A stretch of DNA of 64,000 nucleotides, from positions 1 through 64,000 of the forward strand of contig SFCS01000006.1 of NCBI GenBank assembly GCA_004558485.1. The letters run 5' to 3'. The stretch is from Ruminococcus sp. Its GTDB lineage: Bacteria; Bacillota; Clostridia; Oscillospirales; Acutalibacteraceae. Below, piece by piece: positions 58,197 through 64,000 of the stretch (its first letter is position 1; the number at the start of each line of letters is the position of its first letter). Made by a program: the position numbers and the translations under genes. The notes below the pieces were generated by a model. It saw only the letters and a program-made list of their open reading frames with translations, ran no database searches and had not been told where the DNA came from.

Positions 58197-58877
58197 GTGT
58201 GGTTTACAAATTGGTGGGAGGGGCTGACGCTTCTGCAGCAGTGCTTTGCGGTGGTTGCCATCCCTGCCACGGTGATCTTACTGCTGCAGACGGTGCTGCT
58301 GCTTTTCGGACTGGGCGGGCATGACGCCGACCACGGTGAGGTCGACACCGACCATGATTTCGATCACGACATGGATCATGATCTCGATCATGACACCTAT
58401 CACGACTTGGACCATGATGCAGATCACGACGCCCACGACGGGGCACATCATGCGGCGGGCATCCGCCTGTTCACGCTGCGCGGCATCGTGGCGCTGTTTG
58501 CGGTCGGCGGTTGGCTCGGCGTTGCCATGTGTGATTTGGGACTGTCGCCGGCGCTTGCCGGACTGATCGCGGCGGCGGGCGGGTTTGCCGCTCTGGTGAT
58601 CGCGGCGCTCGTCATCAAATATGCCCTGCGGCTGCAGGACAACGGCAACATTGCCGCGAAGAACGCCGTGGCACACACGGCGACGGTCTACATCCCCATC
58701 CCCGCCGCCCGCAGCGGCTGCGGTAAGGTGACGATGAATTTGCAGGAGCGGTTTGTCGAAATGGAGGCGCTCACCGACTGCGACAGAACACTCAAAACCG
58801 GTGAAACGGTGCAGGTCGTCGGCGTCACCGACGAAGATAAATTGGTTGTCCGACCGCTTTCGGCGGTTAAAAATTAA
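58197..58877 (+). CDS. NfeD-like membrane protein with a His/Asp-rich loop
   Basis: 226 aa from GTG at 58197 (AAGGAGGGG upstream). Membrane segment about 15-38, then a 36-residue stretch made almost only of His and Asp (about 41-78, repeats of HD, HDLDHD, DHDA), two further membrane segments (about 85-130) and an OB-fold NfeD C-terminal domain (about 150-226, ending VQVVGVTDEDKLVVRPL). NfeD proteins pair with flotillins in membrane microdomains, as in Bacillus yuaF-floT. The His/Asp stretch is not typical and suggests metal binding. Confidence 0.88.
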   Translation: MWFTNWWEGLTLLQQCFAVVAIPATVILLLQTVLLLFGLGGHDADHGEVDTDHDFDHDMDHDLDHDTYHDLDHDADHDAHDGAHHAAGIRLFTLRGIVALFAVGGWLGVAMCDLGLSPALAGLIAAAGGFAALVIAALVIKYALRLQDNGNIAAKNAVAHTATVYIPIPAARSGCGKVTMNLQERFVEMEALTDCDRTLKTGETVQVVGVTDEDKLVVRPLSAVKN

Positions 58878-58890
58878 AGGAGGAATTGCT

Positions 58891-60282
58891 ATGCCTACAT
58901 CCGTTATGATTGCGATCACGGTGATCGCGCTGTTCCTGTTCACAATGCTGCTCGTCGTTTTGGCGCGGTATCGCCGCTGTCCGTCCGACAAGGTGCTGGT
59001 CATCTACGGTAAGGTCGGTACGAACAAGGACGGCACCACCCGTTCCGCCAAATGTATCCACGGCGGCGCGGCGTTCATCTGGCCGGTCGTCCAGTCGTAT
59101 GAATACCTGGACCTGACGCCGATGTCCATCAACGTCGATCTCACGAATGCGCTGTCCCATCAGAACATCCGCGTCGATGTGCCGTCTCGCTTTACGGTGG
59201 GCATTTCGGTCGAGCCGGGCGTTATGCAGAACGCTGCCGAGCGGCTGCTCGGTCTGCGGCTGAATGAGATCCAGGAGCTGGCAAAGGACATCATTTTCGG
59301 TCAGCTGCGTCTCGTCATCGCCACCATGGACATCGAGGAGATCAACACCGACCGCGACAAGTTCCTGGAGGCGGTGTCCCACAATGTGGAGACGGAGCTC
59401 AAAAAGATCGGTCTGCGGCTCATCAATGTGAATGTCACGGATATCACCGACGAGTCGGGCTATATCGAGGCGCTCGGCAAGGAGGCTGCCGCCAAGGCGA
59501 TCAACGACGCGAAAAAATCGGTCGCGGAAAAAACGCGCGACGGCTCGATCGGCGAGGCGATCGCACTGAAGGATCAGCGCATCAGCGTCGCCGAGTCCAA
59601 CGCCGCCGCCATCGCGGGTGAAAACGAGTCAAAGGCGCAGATTGCCATGTCCGATGCCATGCGCCGTGAGAAAGAGGCGGAAGCGCAGCGCCGCGCCATC
59701 GCCGCCGAAAAGATCGCGTCGGCAAAGGCGCTCGAAGAGGCATATGCCGCCGAGCAGCAAGCCGAAGAAGCGCGTGCCGCGCGTGAATTTGCGACAAAGC
59801 AGGCGGACATCATCACCGCTGCCAAGGTCGAAAAGGAGCGCAAGGAGCTGGAGGCGGAGGCGGAAGCGGAGCAGCGCCGTCGCCGTGCAAAGGGTGAGGC
59901 GGACGCCATTTACGCCACCATGGAGGCACAGGCACGCGGTGTGCAGGAAATTCTTGCCAAGCAGGCGGAGGGCTATAAAAAGGTCGTCTCCGCCGCGGGC
60001 GGCGACACCGGTGCCGCCATTCAGATGCTGCTGGTGGATAAGCTCGAAGAGCTCACCAAGATTCAGGTCGAGGCGATCAAGAACCTGCAGATCGATAAGA
60101 TCACGGTGTGGGACTCCATGGGCGGCAAAAACGGCGGCTCAACGACGGCGGACTTTCTGTCCGGCATCATGAAGGCCGTGCCCCCGCTGTCGGACACGCT
60201 GAAGATGGCAGGCGTGGAGATGCCCGCCTATCTCGGCAAGAGCACCGACAAAGACCCCACTCCTCCTGCGACAGAGGAATAA
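58891..60282 (+). CDS. floT: Flotillin (SPFH-domain scaffold)
   Basis: 463 aa from ATG at 58891 (AAAGGAGG upstream). N-terminal membrane hairpin (about 5-27), SPFH domain (KVLVIYGKVGTNKDG...VDVPSRFTVGISVEPGVMQNAAERLLGL), then a long Ala/Glu/Lys coiled coil with repeated AExE motifs (about 240-370), and a C-terminal segment. Flotillins organise membrane microdomains and affect fluidity and signalling complexes. The gene directly follows nfeD (13 bp). Confidence 0.95.
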   Translation: MPTSVMIAITVIALFLFTMLLVVLARYRRCPSDKVLVIYGKVGTNKDGTTRSAKCIHGGAAFIWPVVQSYEYLDLTPMSINVDLTNALSHQNIRVDVPSRFTVGISVEPGVMQNAAERLLGLRLNEIQELAKDIIFGQLRLVIATMDIEEINTDRDKFLEAVSHNVETELKKIGLRLINVNVTDITDESGYIEALGKEAAAKAINDAKKSVAEKTRDGSIGEAIALKDQRISVAESNAAAIAGENESKAQIAMSDAMRREKEAEAQRRAIAAEKIASAKALEEAYAAEQQAEEARAAREFATKQADIITAAKVEKERKELEAEAEAEQRRRRAKGEADAIYATMEAQARGVQEILAKQAEGYKKVVSAAGGDTGAAIQMLLVDKLEELTKIQVEAIKNLQIDKITVWDSMGGKNGGSTTADFLSGIMKAVPPLSDTLKMAGVEMPAYLGKSTDKDPTPPATEE

Positions 60283-60297
60283 GCAACGGAAGGAAAG

Positions 60298-60331
60298 AAA
60301 AATGCGCGCTGCGAAAGCAGCGCGCATTTTT
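60298..60331. terminator. Bidirectional terminator
   Basis: AAAAATGCGCGCTGC/GCAGCGCGCATTTTT around GAAA, between convergent floT and pduL. Confidence 0.92.
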
Positions 60332-60346
60332 CTGTTTACGACGGAA

Positions 60347-60919
60347 TTATTTTATGACCTCGCCCATCGTGCCGGGGGCAACGCAGCCGGCGTTGGACTC
60401 GTCGGTGTCGATGTGCATGGCAAGCGCGAACTTGTCGCTCACGCGCACCACGACCTCGCCGAAGATCAGCGCTCTGTCGCCGCCGTCGAGCTTGACGCTC
60501 ACGATGTCCTTGTCCTTGACGCCGAAAACCTCGGCGTCGGCGGGGGTCATGTGGATGTGCCGCTTGGCGGCGATGACGCCCTCGGTCAGCTCCACCTCAC
60601 CGCACGGACCGACCAGCTTGCAGGCACCCGAGCCGGCAATGTCGCCGGACTCACGGATGGGCGCGACAACGCCGATCGAACGCGCGTCGGTCAGCGACAG
60701 CTCGACCTGCGTCGCGTTGCGGCAGGGACCGAGGATGGAAACGCCGGAAAGCGTTTTCTTCGGGCCGACCACATCGACGCGCTCCACGCACGCATACTGC
60801 CCCGGTTGAGACAGATCCTTTTTCTTTGTCAGCTGATAGCCCGCGCCGAACAGCGTCTCAAGATCCTTCTCGGTCACATGAACATGACGGGCGGAGGTTT
60901 CCACCAAAACTTTTGCCAT
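60347..60919 (-). CDS. pduL: PduL-type phosphate acyltransferase
   Basis: 190 aa from ATG at 60919 (GGGAAGTG upstream). Transfers acetyl or propionyl between CoA and phosphate. The two half-barrels each carry a zinc His motif: ETSARHVHVTEKDLETLFG and AAKRHIHMTPADAEVFG. RVDVVGPKKTLSGVSILGPCRNATQVELS and SDKFALAMHIDTDESNAG complete the family pattern. There is no N-terminal encapsulation peptide and no shell gene nearby, so it should be a cytoplasmic phosphotransacetylase for ATP production. Confidence 0.93.
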   Translation of the reverse strand: MAKVLVETSARHVHVTEKDLETLFGAGYQLTKKKDLSQPGQYACVERVDVVGPKKTLSGVSILGPCRNATQVELSLTDARSIGVVAPIRESGDIAGSGACKLVGPCGEVELTEGVIAAKRHIHMTPADAEVFGVKDKDIVSVKLDGGDRALIFGEVVVRVSDKFALAMHIDTDESNAGCVAPGTMGEVIK

Positions 60920-60982
60920 TTTTTGCACTTCCCTTTTCTTTGTTGGTATCATTGTAGCGCAAAGTGTCCGTTTTTTCAACCC

Positions 60983-61543
60983 CTAAATATTCCACTCCTG
61001 CAAGCGGTCACGCAGCGCGAGAAAATCCGCGAAGGCCTCCGGCTTTTGCGCGGGGTTGCGCAAAAGCGCCGCCGGGTGAAATGTCCCCATGAGCCACACG
61101 CCGTTTCGCTCGGTGAAAACGCCGTGCTGACGGGTGACGCGAAAGTCGGGGGAAATGATGCGGCAGGCGGCAATTCTTCCGAGACAGACGATGACGCGCG
61201 GTTTCAGAATTGCCGTTTGCGCCCGCAGCCAGTCGATGCAGGTGTCCTGCTCCTCGGGGGAGGGGTCGCGGTTTTGCGGCGGACGGCACTTGACGATGTT
61301 TGCGATATAGACATTTTTCTCCCGCGACAGCCCGACGGCGTCAAGCATCCGATCGAGAAGGTTGCCCGCCGCGCCGACAAACGGCTCGCCCGTTGCGTCC
61401 TCGTTGGCGCCCGGTCCTTCGCCGACAAAGAGAATTTTTGCGTCCTCCTGCCCGACGCCGAACACCACCTTCTGCCGGGTGGCGGCAAGCGGGCAGCGGG
61501 TGCAGTCAAGGCATTTTTCCCGCAGTGTCGAAAGCGTTTCCAT
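60983..61543 (-). CDS. udg: Type-4 uracil-DNA glycosylase
   Basis: 186 aa from ATG at 61543 (GGGAG upstream). Removes uracil from DNA. Fe-S cluster Cys in CLDCTRCPL and two later Cys (KCRPPQNRDP, CIDW); motif A GEGPGANEDATGEPFVG, and motif B FHPAALLRNP. The length is that of the thermophile/Clostridia type-4 group. It follows a sugar-phosphate isomerase-like gene after a hairpin. Confidence 0.93.
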   Translation of the reverse strand: METLSTLREKCLDCTRCPLAATRQKVVFGVGQEDAKILFVGEGPGANEDATGEPFVGAAGNLLDRMLDAVGLSREKNVYIANIVKCRPPQNRDPSPEEQDTCIDWLRAQTAILKPRVIVCLGRIAACRIISPDFRVTRQHGVFTERNGVWLMGTFHPAALLRNPAQKPEAFADFLALRDRLQEWNI

Positions 61544-61564
61544 CGTTTTTCTCCCAAAGTATAC

Positions 61565-61595
61565 AAGGGCTGCGGCATTTGCTGCCGCAGCCCTT
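61565..61595 (-). terminator. Hairpin between the isomerase-like gene and udg
   Basis: AAGGGCTGCGGCA/TGCCGCAGCCCTT around a 5-nt loop. Few T residues follow, so it may only attenuate. Confidence 0.65.
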
Positions 61596-61602
61596 AGAAT
61601 AT

Positions 61603-62499
61603 TCACTGTTGCGCCAAAAGGCTTTTCATGAGCTTCACCGAGAACGCCGCCGTGTCCTCACACAGCGCCTCACCGAAGAAGTTGAGGTTCACTTCCATGT
61701 TGTAGGTCCCCTTGTAGCCGATCTCCTTTAGCGCCTTCATGATGTCCTTCCAGTCGAGCGAGCCGGAAAGCGGCGGCTTGTGCTGGTCGGTGAGGGTGTC
61801 GTTGTCGTTGAGATGCAGCACCGTGACATCCCCGCCGCACATGCGCAGCACATCACCGGCGGACGGCTGACCGTAGCGCGTCGCCTTGTTGGAGTGTCCT
61901 GTATCCACGCAGATGGTGAAATACTTTTTGAAGTCCTCCACGGCGCACACCCGATGATAGGACATGAGAAATTCGCGGATGTCGCCGAAAAAGTCGAGAC
62001 AGTTTCTGCCGGTCGCATCGCCGAAGGTCTCGGTCGCGACCTTGACATTATACTGCCGCGCAAACGGCAAAATGCGGGTGAACATGTCGAAATTCAGATC
62101 CCGCATGAACTGCGGGTCGACATCGGGGCCGAAGAAGATCGAGGTGGCGCTGTGCATGACGCACACGGGCGCTTTGAGCGTCGCCGTGGCAAGGCAGTCG
62201 ATGCGCGCGTCTTTGACGAGCTGCTCGTCCTCGGCCGCAATGTTGCGAAAGCCCTTGATCCTGCCGTGCGTCTGTCCGATGATGAGACCGAGGCTTTCCG
62301 CCTTTTGCCGCACACGCTCATAGTAGGCGACAATCTCCTCGTCGGACCTTGCATAAATGTTATCCGACTTTGCGGAAGAGTTTTCGATGAGGTTGAAATC
62401 GACGGCGTCCGCGCCGCTCGCTTTGGCAATTTCGAGCGCGGACATATCGCCGTATTTATGCTGCAATTTGCCGGTGCAGAGACTGACAAGAGCACTCAT
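61603..62499 (-). CDS. Sugar-phosphate isomerase/epimerase-like TIM-barrel protein
   Basis: 298 aa. AP-endonuclease-2-type TIM barrel: ALEIAKASGADAVDFNL, IIGQTHGRIKGF, VCVMHSATSIFFG, VATETFGD (metal Glu), FTICVDTGHSNKA (DTGH), VLHLNDND (His) and TYNMEVN (Glu). These are the metal ligands of xylose-isomerase-like epimerases. Substrate unknown; no sugar gene flanks it. RBS is weak (GGGGCAG). Confidence 0.88.
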   Translation of the reverse strand: MSALVSLCTGKLQHKYGDMSALEIAKASGADAVDFNLIENSSAKSDNIYARSDEEIVAYYERVRQKAESLGLIIGQTHGRIKGFRNIAAEDEQLVKDARIDCLATATLKAPVCVMHSATSIFFGPDVDPQFMRDLNFDMFTRILPFARQYNVKVATETFGDATGRNCLDFFGDIREFLMSYHRVCAVEDFKKYFTICVDTGHSNKATRYGQPSAGDVLRMCGGDVTVLHLNDNDTLTDQHKPPLSGSLDWKDIMKALKEIGYKGTYNMEVNLNFFGEALCEDTAAFSVKLMKSLLAQQ

Positions 62500-62553
62500 T
62501 TTTTCTGCCCCTTTTCCACTTTTTTCTCATTTTAGCATGCGGGGGCGGCGGTG

Positions 62554-64000
62554 TCAATCCTTTTGTTTTTGCAGCATGCGCAGGGCGTTTAAGATCGCCA
62601 AAACCGACACGCCGACATCAGCGAACACCGCCGCCCACATATTGGCAATGCCGAGGGCGCTGAGCACCAGCACCAAAATTTTGACCGTCAGGGCAAACAC
62701 GATATTCTGCCGCACGATGCGCAGTGTTTTGCGTGCAATGGCGATGGCGGAGGCGATGCGGGAGGGCTTGTCGTCCATGATGACGACATCTGCCGCCTCG
62801 ATGGCCGCATCCGCGCCTAGACCGCCCATCGCGACGCCGACATCCGCGCGCGCCAGCACCGGCGCGTCATTGATGCCGTCGCCGACAAACAGCAGCTTGC
62901 CGGTGGGGGAGGTCTCCTTAAGCAGGCTTTCGAGCTTTTCCACCTTGCCTGCGGGAAGCAGGTCGGTGTATACCTCATCAAGCCCCAATTCCCTGCCGAC
63001 CGCTTCGCCGACGGGACGGACATCGCCCGTCAGCATGACGGTGCGCCGCACATGCGCCGCCTTCAGCCCCTTGATGGCGTCGGCGGCGTCCTCCTTCACG
63101 GCGTCGGCGATGCAAATGCTGCCCGCGAAGACGCCGTCCACCGCGACATAGACCATCGTGCCCATCGCGTCTGCTGCGGGCGGCGTGATGCCGATCTCGC
63201 TCATGAGACGGCGGTTGCCGACAAGAACGGTCTTGCCGCCGATCGTCGCCTTCACGCCGTGACCGGCGATCTCCTGCACATCGGCGAGGGATGCCGTGTC
63301 GGGGGACTTGCAGGCATCGAGCAGCGATTTGGCGATCGGATGATCCGAACGGCTCTCCGCCGTCGCGGCAAGAGCGAGCAGCGCGTCGGCGTTCATGCCG
63401 ACAGGCTGCACCGCACGCACCTCAAAGGTGCCCTTCGTGAGCGTGCCGGTCTTGTCAAAAACGGCAATTTCCGCAGAGGCGAGCGCTTCAAGATAGTTGC
63501 CGCCCTTGACGAGGATGCCCGCCTTGGAGGCGCCGCCGATGCCGCCGAAAAAGCTCAGCGGCACGGAAATGACCAGCGCACAGGGGCAGGACACCACAAG
63601 GAAGGTGCAGGCGCGATAGATCCAGTCGCCGAACGGCCGGTGCAGAAGAAGCGGCGGGATGAGCGCCAGCAAAACGGCGGCAACCACCACGATGGGGGTA
63701 TAGACCGCGGCAAAGCGGGAAATGAAGTTTTCCGAACGGGATTTGCGCGCACTTGCGTTTTCCACAAGATCGAGGATTTTGCTGACGGTGGACGCACCGA
63801 AGGTTTTTTCGACGCGGACGGTGAGCGCGCCGTTCAGGTCGATGCAGCCGGAGAGCGCCTCGCTCCCCACCGTCACTTCACGCGGCACGGACTCGCCCGT
63901 CAGCGCCGCCGTGTCCAAAAGCGCCGTGCCGCTTTCCACCACGCCGTCGAGCGGAATCTTTTCGCCCGCGTTGACAAGGATGAGATCCCCGACATGAACG
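62554..64000 (-). CDS. P1B-type heavy-metal ATPase, 5' end beyond window
   Basis: At least 482 codons; the frame is open to the window edge on its 5' side. The A-domain motif (LTGESVP) is at the visible start, then the membrane metal site SCPCALVISVP, the phosphorylation motif DKTGTLTKG, ATP-binding SRSDHPIA, and hinge FVGDGINDAPVLARADVGVAMG. The final membrane helix (DVGVSVLAILNALRML) carries the Asp typical of Zn/Cd/Pb exporters (P1B-2). Any N-terminal metal-binding domain lies outside. Confidence 0.93.
   Translation of the reverse strand, partial: VHVGDLILVNAGEKIPLDGVVESGTALLDTAALTGESVPREVTVGSEALSGCIDLNGALTVRVEKTFGASTVSKILDLVENASARKSRSENFISRFAAVYTPIVVVAAVLLALIPPLLLHRPFGDWIYRACTFLVVSCPCALVISVPLSFFGGIGGASKAGILVKGGNYLEALASAEIAVFDKTGTLTKGTFEVRAVQPVGMNADALLALAATAESRSDHPIAKSLLDACKSPDTASLADVQEIAGHGVKATIGGKTVLVGNRRLMSEIGITPPAADAMGTMVYVAVDGVFAGSICIADAVKEDAADAIKGLKAAHVRRTVMLTGDVRPVGEAVGRELGLDEVYTDLLPAGKVEKLESLLKETSPTGKLLFVGDGINDAPVLARADVGVAMGGLGADAAIEAADVVIMDDKPSRIASAIAIARKTLRIVRQNIVFALTVKILVLVLSALGIANMWAAVFADVGVSVLAILNALRMLQKQKD

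Noticed and set aside
60347..60919. PduL as a sign of a bacterial microcompartment
   Set aside because: No shell-protein, aldehyde dehydrogenase or diol dehydratase gene is nearby, and the protein lacks an N-terminal targeting extension.

Overview
The window reads as a G+C-rich chromosome segment from an anaerobic, endospore-forming, hydrogen-producing member of the Clostridia, most likely a gut or other host-associated lineage. Sporulation genes place it: ylbJ, yqfC, yqfD, uninterrupted sigK, gpr and spoIIP. Anaerobic metabolism is shown by a rubrerythrin/desulfoferrodoxin pair, a trimeric electron-bifurcating-type [FeFe] hydrogenase and a PduL phosphotransacylase. Gene order around yqfC-yqfD-phoH-ybeY-era-yqzL-recO, dnaX-ybaB-recR, rpsT/gpr and prmA-rsmE is the ordinary Firmicutes core order. 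The species cannot be named from the sequence.

Layout: 1-1.55 kb holds an oxygen/peroxide defence operon, a six-hairpin array beside what looks like a relic of a four-helix-bundle-protein gene, and tRNA-Gly. 1.6-13.1 kb is the sporulation/ribosome/DNA-repair block, interrupted by a GH89 alpha-N-acetylglucosaminidase gene with its own promoter. 13.1-19.7 kb carries a Cys/Gly-rich mini-protein, an LtaS-like enzyme, sigK, dusB, a polysaccharide deacetylase and an O-antigen-ligase-like protein. 19.8-27.1 kb has a long hairpin, apt, a DegV protein, a GH78 rhamnosidase-family protein and a tightly overlapping run rluA-like/gph-like/gpsA/gluQ. 27.3-35.5 kb is a ten-gene hydrogenase operon in which the NuoE-like subunit gene is separated from the other subunits by a regulatory-looking module: two DRTGG proteins, two HATPases, a PHP protein and an Fe-S protein with a degenerate H-cluster domain. 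35.6-39.3 kb is smpB-recR-ybaB-dnaX, SRP RNA and rpsT. 39.3-43.3 kb is gpr, mnmE (opposite strand) and spoIIP. 43.3-46.8 kb is a beta-propeller protein divergent from an AraC regulator, then an M20 amidohydrolase. 46.8-54.1 kb is lepA, prmA-rsmE, CNNM/PAP2 and a dehydrogenase/hexapeptide pair. 54.15-54.40 kb contains two tandem copies of a structured non-coding module. 54.4-60.3 kb is PAP2, SGNH, asnA, an ogt-like gene, a DtxR-type regulator and a DUF1836-NfeD-flotillin operon. 60.3-64 kb is pduL, type-4 UDG, a sugar-phosphate isomerase-like gene and a P1B metal ATPase cut by the window edge.

The most unexplained items are the duplicated structured module at 54155-54396, which shows compensatory stem changes between its copies; the hairpin array with gene relic at 1060-1415; and the hydrogenase operon's regulatory module, combined with a Cys-to-Ser change in the L1 motif of the catalytic subunit. 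Sigma-factor promoter calls were made by eye from -35/-10 spacing.
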